Source: Labia minor (lineage: Eukaryota > Arthropoda > Insecta > Dermaptera > Spongiphoridae). Taken from it: a stretch of DNA of 64,000 nt. The position numbers were made by a program, and so were the translations under genes. Positions 12,440 to 24,959 of the stretch are shown in pieces (the stretch's first letter is position 1; each line of letters begins with the position of its first letter). The notes below the pieces were generated by a model. That model was not told the origin of the DNA. It searched no databases and was given only the letters and a program-made list of their open reading frames with translations. Where the stretch lies: NCBI GenBank assembly GCA_963082975.1, contig OY720345.1:29892611-29956610 (forward strand), read 5' to 3'.

Positions 12440-12710
12440 CCCATATTTTAGGCCCTTTTACATTTTATCTATGATTTTTATGAAGATGAGGGTTCATGAT
12501 AATAAAAAAATAATAAATACAGGAAAAATTTAATTCAATTTTTAAAAAATCACCATTTTTTTGTTTTTTTTTTTATATATAAAACATTAATTTTTACAAA
12601 TCTTTTTTTTTTTTTAAATAATGTCAATTATCACGCCTTTTAAGTAATCTGACGGGCCCCAAAATTGAGAAGCGCCCCATAGTTTAGGCATCTCTGCTCT
12701 CATCCATTAC
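12440..12710. repeat. possible hAT-like fragment with GCGCCCC repeats
   Basis: GCGCCCCATATTTTAGGC (about 12437) and GCGCCCCATAGTTTAGGC (about 12671) lie about 230 bp apart in direct orientation. The right one ends GCATCTCTG, whose inverse CAGAGATGCC would suit a hAT terminus, but the left copy is direct rather than inverted and I see no 8-bp duplication. It may be one decayed end plus an internal motif. Confidence 0.3.
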
Positions 12711-13361
12711 ATATCCTGTATGTATACTTCCCTCAATAAAAGAAGTTGTGATTCTAGAGAAAGACTATTTCAAAACATAAATGAACATAAAAAGTAATGT
12801 CTTTATATTATTTGTATTAATAGAAATAAAATTAATCCCTTTTTTTACTATTTATTTATTCTACAGACGGATAAACTGAATAATCGACCTGTGAGGAATG
12901 TTTTATTTTCAACCATATTGTTGAAACAACGAAAACCAATCAGATTTGATGTTTTTTATTTAAAAAAAAAATCGAAATCTATAGCTATATATATATAAAT
13001 GAGAAAACTTTTTACTATTTTGAAAAGTTATAAAAGAATGGATATCGCTTTTTCAATGTTTGGCCTCCTTTAATGTTTGGCAGATGTTACATCAATTGGT
13101 GGGTGGTCCTGGGTGAATAGATGATGCACACCTTTGACAAGTTTTCATTTTATTATTATTATTATTATTTTATTATATATTATCAAACTTCTGATCTTTT
13201 TTATAATACTAATAATAATTCTTGTTTTTAATGTACTCTAAACTTTGTTTGAAATATTATAAATAAATTATCAAAAAGTTGTTGAGATTTTGTAATCTTT
13301 GTTTTAATTTTTTTCTAAATTGAGATACAAAACATTTATAATGATAATATATATAATCTAT

Positions 13362-13530
13362 CTATCTCTGTGGCTCTGTATTTCTCCAAGTGTTCCTATC
13401 CTAAGCCACAACCAACCAACCACTACCCTCTCCCATCTCTCTCACGACCCTTCCTACATTGTCCACCCACCGCGTCCTTGGTCTTCCAAGCGGAATTTTC
13501 CCAATCGGTCTCCCCAACAATATATTTTCG
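13362..13530 (-). mobile_element. LINE 3' tail fragment
   Basis: The minus strand reads GKIPLGRPRTRWVDNVGRVV and, further on, the 'WLVVAQDRNTWRN' type end found at the C-terminus of many insect LINE ORF2 proteins. The element's 3' side ends in GATAGATAG-type repeats (seen as CTATCTATC near 13358 on the plus strand). It is followed directly by a different, Jockey-like, fragment on the plus strand. Confidence 0.7.
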
Positions 13531-13548
13531 CATATTATATATAATACA

Positions 13549-14036
13549 TCCAAAATACCTAGGAATCCATTTAAATAGGAGTTTAACATGGAAAAAAACA
13601 TATTTCAACTAGAATTGACCACTCAAGTGAAGAATATAGAAAATTTAGTAGAGACATTCTAGTTTAGGAATATAAAGCAAAGTTCTGTTATAAAAATCTA
13701 CAAGTATAATTAAATTAAAACTGATGTATGGAATACAAATATGGGAATCAGATTCAAAAACAAACATAAAAAAAATTCAAAGTTTTCAAAATAAAATTCT
13801 TAAAAATCTTGTATGAGACCCATGGTTGCAAATAAAGTCATACAAAGGACTTTAGAAATTAAAAGCTTATATATATGAAGAAATAAACATTTTAAGTGCA
13901 AAATATATTAAAAAAATGGAAATCATCCAAATGATTTAGTGAAAAAATTACTTGTTAGGAATGATACAAACAAAAGTTTAAAAAGACACGATATATTGGA
14001 TCTCGTTAAAAGAAAATTTTTACGTTTATCAAAGAT
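13549..14036 (+). pseudogene. Jockey-like reverse-transcriptase remnant
   Basis: Translated on the plus strand with frameshifts, the region gives PKYLGIHLNRSLTWKK, then LMYGIQIWESDSKTNIKKI, QNKILKNLV and DPW, in the order found in the thumb and post-RT part of Jockey-clade LINEs (YLG..LD..LTW; YG.QLWG.A..SN...IQ..QNK.LR). Several stops and frame changes make it a dead copy, truncated at both ends. It is a different clade from the YGCEAWS LINE in the rest of the window. Confidence 0.65.
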
Positions 14037-14039
14037 GTG

Positions 14040-14940
14040 AAAAAGTGAAGTGCGTATTTATGAAATGTTTGGGATGAGTGTATGTGTTTAGTATGCATGT
14101 TTAAAACTATTATGTTAAGTGCAAATAGGTTGCTTGGTATGATATTGAATGGACAATAATATTGATGTATTGTATTTCATATTTTATAAAAATTACTTAT
14201 TGCCTATATAAAATAGTCAGATTATATTTTTATAAAATAATAATAAAAAAAAAATATATTATACATAGATATTCAAAGAATTAATATTATTTTAATTACT
14301 AAAAACAAATTATAAAAATCTAGTTGGAATTTTCACTTTTATTCCTATTTTTTCCCTTTTTTTCCAATTGTGGCGGCTCACCATTCTTGATCATAGCTTA
14401 TAAGTTATATTTTATATTAGAGTGATTATAATTATCCTATTAACTAATAAAAGGTAAGAACGCTAAATTTTCTTTTTTAAATTTGTATTTCAACTATTTC
14501 ACGGTGCTTCAAAGAGTATAAAATCTTTTTGATATTAAAGATAATTGTTTTTGACATTGATGACGAGGGTTACATCTAAATCGGTAAATCCATTTTTGTG
14601 AAAATGGAAAAAAGGGTAAAATTAATTATTTAAATAAAGTTGAACGCATATCTGAAATACAGAATTTCAGTATTTGACATATTTTCATTAGAAAGGCGAT
14701 CGTTATCCTTTTCTTAATATTTAGAAGAGCACAGCACTGGTATTGAAAAACAAAACTGCAAGTTTTTGGCAATGAAAAGTTTCTGAGTTAAAACGATAAG
14801 AATTTTCTTTTCTTCTGTTTCTCCTAAAGTTAGGAAAGCGATAGTAAAAATGGGTTTATTAAAAATCATATAAACTTTAATTAATTTACATAAAATTTAT
14901 TTTAAATTTAAAAATAGGATATTCTTTTTTTTCATATTAT
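14040..14940. other. AT-rich spacer
   Basis: No supported feature; a less AT-rich patch at about 14690-14840 has no recognisable motif. Confidence 0.45.
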
Positions 14941-14944
14941 GATT

Positions 14945-15062
14945 GATCTATCTATCTTTCACTGTAGTACTACTGAAGTCGAAACTTTTTAGAAGGAAGA
15001 ACCACATTCATCAACTGATTCCTATCATGAGTTACCTATAATCAATTCATTCTTCAAAATTC
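14945..15062 (-). mobile_element. highly decayed LINE 3' tail
   Basis: CTATCTATCTTTCACTGTAG, then a degenerate GTCGAAACTTTTTAGAAGGA and ACCACATTCATCAACTG, keep the order of the LINE 3' signature seen intact at 28240-28300. Divergence is high, so this is an old insertion. Confidence 0.45.
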
Positions 15063-15395
15063 TTTAATTCCGTTATTCGAAAAATCAGTTATTCAATTTT
15101 TTTCAAACAATCTTATTTTTAATTACCCTGAATCTATCTTTATTCACTCACCATGATAAATTAAAATATACTTTGATTAATATTCATATTGTAGATTTCA
15201 TGAGTAACAGGTAAACTCTTTTTCAATTCCATCGAAGATAAGAAATTTACTTCAAAGTTGTACTTTTGCCCTCACTTGAGGTGATTTCTCAACGTTACTT
15301 GAATGATATCTTTTCTAACTCAATTTATGCATTCCCAATCTTATATATTACTCATATTTTATAAATGAATTTTATATTTTCATAAGAATAAATTA

Positions 15396-15972
15396 GCTGG
15401 AGTGTCTCCACTCGACTATCTCGCAATTTGAATAGGATTAAATAACATAATATATTATGTTTAAATTAAATTTAATTAATTATAAATTATAAATAATAAA
15501 TATTAAACCAGCGCATGTTTGGCTTTTGTTCACGTGTTGGCGCGTGAGATTTGCAGTGTTAAAAAATTAATTCTGGTAATTTCAGTGAATCAATCAAGCT
15601 GAAATTCTATATATAGCAGTTTTATACAAATGTGAAAAATTATCAAACCTATATCTTTATTTTTACGGTCACTTTAGAGGAAAAAAAATCAAAACGTTGT
15701 AAGTAATGACCCTCTTCCGGTTGAGCTACATTTCTCAAAAGTTGATAGAAAACTACGAATTGTGAATAATGCTCATGTACCAAATTTCATCATTCTAGCT
15801 CAAACCGTTTTTGCGTAATCTTGGTTACATACACACACACACACACACTCACACAGACATTTTTCTCAACCTTAGTGAAAATGATTCAGGAACCTTCAAA
15901 ACGTATAAAAACATCAAAATCTCAACATCGAAAATTTTTGTGATCGCAATACTATCTGGCGAGATAGTAAAA
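15396..15972 (-). mobile_element. HINE2 copy a
   Basis: Reverse-orientation member of a second Helentron-like family. The 3' hairpin GAGTG-TCTC-CACTC is at 15400-15413, followed by GACTATCTCGC; the opposite end reads GGCGAGATAGT (15958-15968), the inverse subterminal repeat. An (AC)n tract at about 15831-15848 occupies the place of the GTCY tract of HINE1. The outer boundary is CTGG/TAATT on the hairpin side and a T-run (A-run here) on the other. Confidence 0.7.
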
Positions 15973-15974
15973 AG

Positions 15975-17220
15975 ATTATCAACTGTATTTTATATATTAT
16001 AGTTTCACTTTAAAAAGAGTTTTAACCCCTAATAATCATTTCTAGAAAAGTATCATCTAATAGGGTAAGAAATGAGCTTCTTTTAAATTAAAAAGGAGAT
16101 ATTTTATTTGCTAGTTTAGTAATAAATTAGGATTTGCCCTCTTATATTAAAATTTAGAAAATGTAACTAAAATTCACTATTAATAAGAAATGATTTTATT
16201 TAAATAAATATATATATAATAAAATGATTTTGAATAATAGACACAATTAAATGATGAAGCAGAGGGCAGTGGAGGTGAAGAAGGTAAAACAAAAGAATTG
16301 AGATTAATTATTAATAAATATTTTTTTATTATTAATAAATCAATTTAGAGTAGAAGAAAATTTATCATGAGTTTAAAATGTTTTGAGCTTGAAAATATAC
16401 CCAATTTAAATATTATATAATAATAGAATGATTTTAATTTTTGAAATAAATATTATTTATTAATTACTTATATTTATTTATATAAAATTTGAAATAAAAA
16501 AATAATTTATTTTAGATCAATATATATTATTTATTTTATATTATAGAGTAATAAACTAATAAGCTTTGTCTGTAATAAAATAAATTTTTTTTAAAAAAAA
16601 ATAATACTCGTTTCATTTAAATATAATAATATGAATAAAAAAGTTAGATATGTTCATTCTTGTTACATTCGTTGTCTATCTCGCAGGGGTAAAATTTAAA
16701 ATTTAAATGAAATCAATTGAAAAACAAACTCAAAAACCTCAAACATATTCTCAATTAAAAATTATTTAACTCTAAACAATTTCATATATCATTTGAACAT
16801 GATTGAATTAAAAAAATCATATTTTGGAAGTAAATATTCAAATGCAAAACATCTTTTTTGTTTATTTTTCAATTTTATCCTTTTCTTAGAAATAAAAAAA
16901 AAAACTAAAATAATAATTATTTTCCTTAAAAAAAATTCTCTTTTCACTTGAGATATTCAACATTTGAATCTAATCATTTCTTATTACTTATTAAAATATA
17001 TTTTTTTTTCTTTTTCTTGATTGTATTTCTTTGGAAAATAATAAAATTAAACAAAAGAAAAATCTACAAAAAGCTTTTAAAAACAAAAATATTTACGTTA
17101 TTGTTCTTCAATCCATTATGATATTATTTAAATAAATTTTTCCTGGAAAATCGATTCAATTATCATAAAATAAACGGAGATAATATAGAAATATGGAAAA
17201 TAATGTTTAAATTAAGATTA
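15975..17220. other. AT-rich spacer
   Basis: Extremely A/T-rich; nothing recognisable. Confidence 0.5.
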
Positions 17221-17460
17221 CTAGATATTCTCAGCGATTTCTTAATAATAAGTAGGAAGAGGTGGGAAGGTGGGGTTAGTAGGTGGGTTTGCCGTTCCTG
17301 AGAGAGATTCTATCTATTAATATTCAAAGCGAATTTCTGTCGAAAATAGCTACTAGAGCCTGAAATCCAATTATCAGCGTATCACTTAATTGAACAGGGA
17401 TGTAGGGGGTGCGGAAAACCAAGGATTATCGTTAGGAGTGAGAGAGAGAGAGAGATTTGT
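17221..17460. other. GC-elevated non-repeated island
   Basis: A less AT-rich patch with GGTGGGAAGG-type runs, GGATTATCG at about 17423, and a (GA)n run at about 17440-17455. It matches no other part of the window and has no convincing frame. Regulatory DNA is a guess. Confidence 0.25.
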
Positions 17461-17665
17461 ACTAGATACAAATTATGGTAGAAAAATGGGTTTATCGACA
17501 TTCATGTAAGGTTAATAATAAATTATTATGAGGAAATTTTAGAATTAATGTCTGGCATTCCATCAATCATATTTTTCATTAGATATACAGTTACTTATGA
17601 ATATAGAGGATGCAAAGGGATAAATTGAGAATTATATATAAAAATACAATTATTCTGATTTATAA

Positions 17666-18240
17666 ATTTTTACTATCTCGCCAATTTTCGATGTTGAGAT
17701 TTTGATGTCTTTATACGTTTTGAAGGTTCCTGAATCATTTTCACTAAGGTTGAGAAAAATGTCTGTCTGTCTGTGTGTGTGTGTGTGTGTGTAACCAAGA
17801 TTAAGCAAAAATGGTTTGAGCTAGAATGATAAAAATTTGGTACATGGAATTTATTCAAAATTCATAGTTTTCTATCAACTTTTGAGAAATGTAGCTCAAC
17901 CGGAAGAGGGTCATTACCTACTACGTTTTGATTTTTTTTCTTCTAAAGTGACCGTAAAAATAAAGATATATGTTTGATAATTTTTCACACGATTAATAGT
18001 TGTATACAACTGCTATATCTAGAATTTCAGCTTGATTGAATCGCTGAAAGTACCAGAATTAATTTTTTAACACTGCAAATCTCACGCGCCAACACGAGAC
18101 GCGGTGCCATCAGCTGGTTTAATAAATATTATTTATTAATTTTAATTTATAATTTATAATTAATTAAATTTAATTTAAATATAATATATGTCATTTAATT
18201 CAAATCAAATTGCGGGATAGTCGAGTGGAGACATTCCAGA
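17666..18240 (+). mobile_element. HINE2 copy b
   Basis: Forward copy starting TTTTTACTATCTCGCC and ending GCGGGATAGTCGAGTGGAGACATTCCAG; the hairpin has one mismatch (GAGTG/CATTC). A (TG)n tract lies at about 17760-17793. It is almost collinear with 63134-63768. Confidence 0.7.
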
Positions 18241-18244
18241 TTTT

Positions 18245-19280
18245 CTTTTATTTTAGTTTTTCCTTCATTATTCAAAGAATATTAAATACAAATCATTTGT
18301 AATTCACCTTGTAAAAAGTAATTGAAGTATATAAAGTATTTATATAATTATACGGGTTTATGAATATGAAAAATATAATATTACAATCATAATTAATAAA
18401 TATATTCTTAGAGGAAGTTTATTAAACGAATAACTATGATTAATTAATAATATATTTATAATTAAAATGGGATTATTAGTGGCTATATACAATATAATAG
18501 ATGCTAATTACCTGTTAGAATGTTCTCTCAGCAATTTTGGCGTCTTTTTCTATTCACTGTTCAATGAATACTAAAATTCTTTTATTTTATTTTAATGTTT
18601 TAATATTCTTTTTTTTTCAAAGAATTGGCCGAGTCGCTTATCGCTTTTCAATGCAATCATATAAACAATCGAATTATTCTGGCTGTGCCCGTTTGCCTCC
18701 TGCATTTATAAAATAAATAATATCGTTGATTTTTTATATATTAATAATTAAATTGATAAAGAAAATAATTTAAGGAATGTTTTTCATTAAAAATAAGAAA
18801 ATCTATATATAATTTATAAATGTATACATATTTTCTTTTATAATTACATTAGAAACAATTTTTTATTTTATATTATGTTGTTAAAGATTATATATTTTGA
18901 TATTTTATATAGCCTAAGTTTTAATTATATATATTAAATTTAAATATTTATAAGTGATAAAGTCATGAGGGCCTCGGACCCTCTCCATATATATATATAT
19001 ATTAAATATTATTTATTAATTTTAATTTATAATTAATTATATTTAATTTAAATATAATATATGTTAATTAATCCAATTCAAATTTGCGAGATTTTTTATC
19101 TATAAAATCACTTTTCAATAAACAAAATGTATTTCCATCTAATTTCTTCGTCAATTCGGTTGATTAATTCTATTATAACCTGCCTCTTTTTTCGTTATTT
19201 AACGATTATAGAAATTGATTTTTTTTTTTACTTAATATCTTGAAATGAAATTTTGTGTCCATTTAGTATTATTTAAAAAA
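18245..19280. other. AT-rich spacer with HINE2 3' fragment
   Basis: Mostly featureless. At about 18998-19095 there is a piece matching the AT-rich 3' part of HINE2 (TTAATTTAAATATAATATATG through CCAATTCAAATTTGCGAGA), lacking the hairpin. Confidence 0.5.
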
Positions 19281-19291
19281 AAATGGTTTAT

Positions 19292-19374
19292 CACGTTCCC
19301 ACCGGCTCCATAATTTGTCTATTTATTTTATGTGGCGGGATAAGCCACCGGTGGTACATGCCGGCAGGAACGTG
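19292..19374. mobile_element. piggyBac-like MITE remnant
   Basis: An 83-bp unit with inverted ends CACGTTCCCACCGGC and GCCGGCAGGAACGTG (13 of 15 paired). The right flank is TTAA and the left TTAT, consistent with a mutated TTAA duplication. Too short to code. Confidence 0.5.
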
Positions 19375-19724
19375 TTAAAATTGGATATTAATGAAACAAA
19401 TGTCAACGTTATTTAAATGTTATGTTCCATTTAAATTAATATACAAATAGCATACCCATAAACCGTACTAAGTTTTTATTTAATTTAGATTGCATTCCTG
19501 ATCCCACATCTCCTAATAATAGAAATCTCATTTTCCCACAATTAAATACATAATAATTTAATATTAATATATTATTATTTTTTCTAAACTCTTTTTCTCT
19601 TTTATTTCTAAACTGTTAATTTCTTGAAATTGAGAAGATTGAACTTTAAACAGATGTAATAATACAAATTAGCCAGAGATTTTTTGATTAGTTTTTATGT
19701 TTATATAAATTAAATGAAATTTTA

Positions 19725-20040
19725 GGAATGACGCAGACGAGGGATTGCATGACCGCTCTTCTGACATAGTTAGGGTCATAATATCGAGGAGGTTGCATTG
19801 AACAGGAAACGTGGAAAGAATGGCAGAATGGGTGAGAGAAGTCTAGATGAAAAACCTTTTTGTGGGGAGACCAATTGAGAAACTTAAGGTGGAAAAAACC
19901 CAAAAAATGTAGGAAAGGACACAAGAGAGATGGGAGGAGTTGGATGGTTGTTGCTCAGGATGGGAACTTTTGGAGAAATGAAGTTGCTGGAGCCAAGAAC
20001 TTTTTAGGTCCGTAGAGCTCTAGCGATAGATAGATAGATA
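19725..20040 (+). mobile_element. LINE 3' fragment ending in GATA repeats
   Basis: Plus-strand copy running from the 'LHDLY...IVRVIK.RRL' region (GGATTGCATGACC, ATAGTTAGGGTCATAA at about 19742-19785) to the 3' end at 20028-20040, where (GATA)n follows CTCTAGC. It matches the minus-strand copies at 28233-28650 and 48930-49480. Stops and indels remove any intact frame. Confidence 0.65.
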
Positions 20041-20159
20041 ATTAAATTAAATTTTATCTATTGATATAATTAAGAATATAAAAATAGATATATTCTTGTT
20101 ATTTTGTTAAAAAAATAAAAAAAATGTTATTTTTTAAATTTGATAAACTGCTTTATCTG

Positions 20160-20415
20160 AATTGGATAGAACATCATATTTGCCATCATTCTCTCTCTCT
20201 CTCTTGTTTTTGATAATGGTAACAACTGAAAAACGACCAACATTTGAAAGAAGAGTCCCATCCTCCCATTTTGTATGCCATCTGTTTCTAACGTCAAAAT
20301 TACCACCATCAGTCTGTTCTGACTTTAGAAAGAGTTTTGGAGAGGGTGGAATTTCTTATTGGAAGAAGAAGAATGATCATGATGGAGGTGGTTTTTTCTT
20401 CATCTATTACATATG
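20160..20415. other. GC-elevated non-repeated island
   Basis: Begins after a (TC)n run (about 20190-20203). An 84-codon frame on the plus strand (20162-20416) shows no family signature. Unique in the window. Confidence 0.25.
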
Positions 20416-20419
20416 AATT

Positions 20420-21480
20420 TTACGAGCCGATTGCATAAAATGCAAGTAACTTGATCTAAAGTAATAAAAATAGAAAAAATCTTGTTTCTTAATAAATTAC
20501 ATTTCTAAACTTAAATGTATTATATCTCTATAAAACAAAATTTATAATATATCGGAAAAAGACATCAATAGTTGTTTCATTTCTATATTTTAAATATATA
20601 TATATATAAAAATATATATAAGTGTATGTTTTTTATATTATGTCATATTATATTGATGATTAATATAATATAGTATCACATATACAAATAGCATACCCAT
20701 AAACCGAACCAAAATAAATAAAAAAAAATAAATTAATTAAAAATATCAGCGAATGTAATTATTTATTCTATTCTAAATATGTAGATTGGAATTTAATTAA
20801 ATTTTGTTTAATGATCATTGAAAAATAGAGAGATCCATTGATGTGTGATGTGTTTACAAATAGGGCAAAAGAGGATGGTTAACATGTTAAATTGCCCCTA
20901 GATACCAATAAAATTCATTTATTCCACCATGTTTTTTTATTTTTATTAAAAGAAAAAAAAATTGTATTTTTAGATAAATAAATAACTGTTGCTCTACTAA
21001 TGAAGAAAATAAATTCATCCTTGAAATATAAATTATAATAAATACGATATAATAAACTGGTAAACAAACTACATTTTTATAATAAAATGAATAATGAAAT
21101 TTACATGAATTATATATATATATATATATTTTAATTTATTAAAAAATAACAACAAAATAATTATAATTAGTAAATAAAATAAATTAAAATTTAATTATAA
21201 TTATTTTATTTTAAATTGAAATAAAAATATACAAAAAAAAACTTTTTAATATCACGCATTTATTTAAATGCACTAACAATGTAAATAGGAGAAAATAATT
21301 TCTCCACACACTTCACGAATTTCTTACTATTAATCATGTCTTAAAATGAAAAGGTGAGTGCCTAACATGCAGGGAAAGGGAAAGAATACGAAGGATATTG
21401 TATATGCACAGACCCTTGTGATTTTTTTTCCTTTTCCACTTTACTTGATAACTATGTCTATTTGAAGTAGTATTTGCGTT
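20420..21480. other. AT-rich spacer
   Basis: Contains (AT)n at about 20596-20616 and 21112-21130. No supported feature. Confidence 0.5.
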
Positions 21481-21489
21481 TTTCCCTGC

Positions 21490-21735
21490 ATATATAGATA
21501 ATTACTATTTTTCAATATTATGTATTATATAATTAGTAATTGTTATAATATAAAATAATACCTTTGAGGTCACCTATGACTTGGGATGAACCTTAATATT
21601 GCATTATGAATGGAGTTGCATATGTATGCAAAATTTCAGCTCATTCGAACATTGGGAAGTGGGTCAAATTCACCTTGCAAGATTTGACGACAGGACAAGA
21701 TGTGAAAAAGCGGGTAAAAACAATTAAATTTTTTT
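21490..21735. repeat. dispersed repeat, copy of 5930-6310
   Basis: Same order of shared blocks as at 5930-6310: TTTTTCAATATTATGTA, AATAATACCT, TGGGATGAA, CATATGTATGC, AAATTTCAGCTCATTC, GACGACAGGACA. Orientation is the same. Class unknown. Confidence 0.55.
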
Positions 21736-21753
21736 TTTCATGAATTCTACCTA

Positions 21754-21820
21754 GGCCTGAGGTAGAACTAGAGAGCCACATGCGGCTCGCGAGCCGCACG
21801 ATGCCGACCTAGGCAGATCG
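21754..21820. mobile_element. hAT terminus fragment
   Basis: GAGAGCCACATGCGGCTCGC, then GAGCCGCACGATGCCGACCTAGG, inverts to a CCTAGGTCGGCAT...GCGGCTC terminus resembling the CAGGGGTCGGCAACC ends of Charlie/Buster-type hATs. Only one end is present and no duplication is visible. Confidence 0.35.
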
Positions 21821-22179
21821 ATTTTTCACCTCAAAGATCCCATCGTACAAAAATATCAAAAAAAAAAAACACAGACAAATTTTGAAATTAGAAAGACATA
21901 GATATTAATTGCTATTATAATAAGATTATAAAATTTTGAAAAAAATATCCATAAATTGTAAAATAACAAGACTAAACCGATATTTTCGCTTATATGCAAT
22001 TCTATTATAAAAATATTAATTTTTACCATTAAACCTCATAATTTAAGATATTAAGAAATAAAAAAATAATTAATGAGAGAGGAAAAAAACAAAAACAAAA
22101 CAAACACAACAAATCTTTAGTTTAATATAGATCTAGATAATAATAAATGATGGTGATCATCATAATGCTTGCTGCTACT

Positions 22180-22450
22180 CCTAGTGATGATGATAATCAT
22201 GATAATGATGTTGATTAGTTAACAGGAGATTATTAATTTCACGCTCGTTTCTGATAACACCCGAAGGGGGCTAGAGTTATTCATTAAGAGTGGTTGGGTG
22301 GTTGGGAGAGGCTTTTATACTGGGTGACAGATACCCGATTCTAAAACATTTTCTGGCCATTGGCATCAATCATGCAGCTGGCTCCCCATCCACCCACACA
22401 TTGAATGAATCTATGACAGAGAATTCAACTCAATCATTTTCAATGCTTCT
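22180..22450. other. GC-elevated non-repeated island
   Basis: Short runs such as GATAACACCCGAAGGGGGC and CATGCAGCTGGCTCCCCATC stand out from the AT background. No frame or repeat identified. Confidence 0.25.
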
Positions 22451-22647
22451 ATTCTAATGCCATGTCCGAAAAGATGATATCGATTCGATTGAAAGATATA
22501 TATATGTATATATATATATATATATATTAAATGCGATTAGAAAAATACATAAAAAGGGTGGAAGAAAAAAAATATTGAGATAATAAAGAAAAGTTAGAAT
22601 CAGATAATAAATTATAATTCGTTTTTGTTTTAAATTCATAAATAATA

Positions 22648-22720
22648 ATATTTATTGATAATCACAAGGAGATAAATCAGGTGAGTGGGGAGGGTGTTCT
22701 AATGGCGTCCAGAGGTAGTG
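22648..22720 (-). pseudogene. mariner transposase fragment
   Basis: The minus strand reads WTPLEHPPHSPDLSPCDYQ, the block around the last catalytic aspartate of mariner transposases (HPPYSPDLSPCDY), then stops. Nothing else of the gene is readable. Decayed sequence up to about 22890 may belong to it; a HINE1 copy begins at 22896. Confidence 0.6.
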
Positions 22721-22895
22721 TGTGCGTATCAACCTGGCAGAAACATTTCAGAACCACAACTTATTTGTAATGATAGATTGCATACTTCTAAAGCCAAAAT
22801 CAAATTTATTTGAAATTTCGGGAAGGTGTGAAAATTTCTTTCAGGGAAACACAAGAACGACTGATACGTTTTATACTGTTTCACCTTCATTCATA

Positions 22896-23502
22896 TTTTT
22901 ACCGACCGACGATAGTAAGGGAGGTATTGTTTTCACACCAAATTTCACATGTGGAGATTTTTACATATCTCCACGAATCATGCATTTTCTTAACAGAAAA
23001 AAGTATTTTTAGCATGATGTCTGTCCGTCCGTCCGTCTGTCCGTACGTCCGTATAGATGTGTACAGCCTGAACGGCTCAACGGATTTTGATGAAATTTTG
23101 TATATTTACTTAATGCATCAGTAGGATGAATTGATCAACTTTTGGTGCAAATCCGGAAACCGGAAGTGGTAGTATTAGCGATCGAAGATAGGAAGGAAAG
23201 GGTTATTTCACACCAAATTTCACATGAGGAGATTTTTTACATATCACCACGAATCATGCACTTTGTATTGGTTTTATCCCCGAGGAAAATCATCTTTATT
23301 AGTTTTTTCTTAATTTAAAATTATATGACGTCATCCAGCCATTCATGGTCTTACATATATATTATAAATAAAATAAAATTAAAAATATTTATGTTCTATC
23401 CATATGTGTTTTTTATTACATTAATAGATATATTAAAATTATTTGAAATTAATTTACTTCAAACCGTCGGTGGGTTCGGACCTCGCCACAGGTCAACTTA
23501 TT
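22896..23502 (+). mobile_element. HINE1 copy 3
   Basis: Forward copy beginning TTTTTACCGACCGACGATAG. It carries a (GTCC/GTCT)n tract at about 23018-23045 and ends with the subterminal repeat (CCGTCGGTGGG, mutated) and hairpin region ACCTCGCCACAGGT before CAACTTATT. The TGACGTCA boxes near the 3' part are reduced to one. Confidence 0.75.
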
Positions 23503-23889
23503 TTTTTATTTTATTTATACACATGGGATTTCTTCATACATGTTCTCTTAATTATGCGAGTACCCTTCGAAAGATTTACGCCTTCATGGGTGAGAATTTA
23601 ATTATAAGTCGTTGCAAAATGTAAGGTGGATCTTATCTTATCCATGATCTCGACAAAGAATATAGAGCCGCTTCATTGGAATATAATCAGATAACTAAGC
23701 TCAATACTTGAGAATATATCAAGAAAAAGAAAACTAATTCGATGTCAGATATTGAAATTTGTTGAAACTCTTAGAATAATCCAAATCAGGAAATTAATAC
23801 TTTTTAATTTTTTAAGATATTTTAAATCCCTAACACAATTTTATATTATTAATTAATATTATTAGTAAAGTAAAAAATATATAACATTT

Positions 23890-24110
23890 GGTTCCTTATC
23901 TATATATATATCTATATAATATATATTATATATTATATAGATATATAGATATGGTGGTTTACATTTCTGTGATAATTGTTTTTATGAAAAGTGAGCATTT
24001 TTTCTCGTATTTTTGTGATAATTGAATCTACACGTTTCGACTCATTTCCAAGTCATGTTCAAAAATTTTGAGATTACGGATCTTAGATAGTGTGATTTAC
24101 TGAGTTCAAT
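23890..24110 (-). repeat. AT palindrome and Penelope-like hammerhead relic
   Basis: 23898-23952 is a long AT palindrome (TATCTATATA... with its inverse). Next to it, read on the minus strand at about 24030-24080, GACTTGGAAATGAGTC is followed at once by GAAACGTGT, the arrangement of stem II plus the GAAA core in hammerhead ribozymes of Penelope-like elements. The upstream CUGAUGA core is mutated (TTGAACA), so this is at best a relic. Confidence 0.3.
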
Positions 24111-24208
24111 TTTACATATGACACCATTTTAAGATATATTATAGGTATGTTATTAAATATCTGATGAGGTCGTCGATTATCTATAATTATTATTTTTTAT
24201 TTATTTAT

Positions 24209-24730
24209 AGCCAGAAAAGTTTTGATGTCGAGATTTTAATACGTTTGGAAGGTCCCTGAGTCATTTTCACTAAAGTTGAGAAAAATGTCTGTGTAATTAT
24301 GTGTGTATGTAGACAAGAATCATGGAATTTGGTACACGGGCATTATTCAAAATTCGTAGTTTTCTATCAACTTTTGAAAAATGTAGCTCAACCGGAAGAG
24401 GGTCATTACCTACTACGTTTTGATTTTTTTTCCTCTAAAGTAACCGTAAAAATAAAGATATGTTTTATAGTTTTTCACATGATTAAAAATTGTATAAAAC
24501 TGCTATATATAGAATTTCAGCTTGAAAAGTACCGGAATTAATCTATTAACATAACAAATCAGGCGTCAGCATGTGACGTGGTGCCACAAACAAAGACCTG
24601 GCTGGTTTAATAAATATTATTTATTAATTTTAATTTATAATTTATAATTACTTAAATTTAATTTAAATATAATATATGTTATTTAATCCAATTCAAATTT
24701 GCGAGATAGTCGAGTGGAGACACTCCAGAT
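24209..24730 (+). mobile_element. HINE2 copy c (5'-eroded)
   Basis: Forward copy: the core starts at about 24212 (TTTTGATGTCGAGATTTT), lacks the ACTATCTCGCC start and the long TG tract, and ends with GCGAGATAGTCGAG and the perfect hairpin GAGTGGAGACACTC (24712-24725), then CAG. Confidence 0.65.
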
Positions 24731-24869
24731 TTTGAGTTTTACATTAATAATCTTATGTTCTAAAGAATTTACATATGTACATTAAAATCATTAAATTATT
24801 ATACTAATTATTTATTTGTTTTAATAATTTAGTAAAGTTGAATTTATATACTTTTTTAATATAATATAT

Positions 24870-24871
24870 TG

Positions 24872-24910
<39 letters not shown>
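24870..24910. repeat. (AT)n microsatellite
   Basis: About 17 TA units. Confidence 0.9.
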
Positions 24911-24911
<1 letters not shown>

Positions 24912-24959
24912 ATTTTTAATGATTTATAATTAATTAAAATTAAAAAAGGAATAGAAAAT

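Noticed and set aside
23898-23952. AT palindrome as a replication origin or terminator
   Set aside because: Such palindromes are frequent in this AT-rich sequence and nothing around it supports a function.
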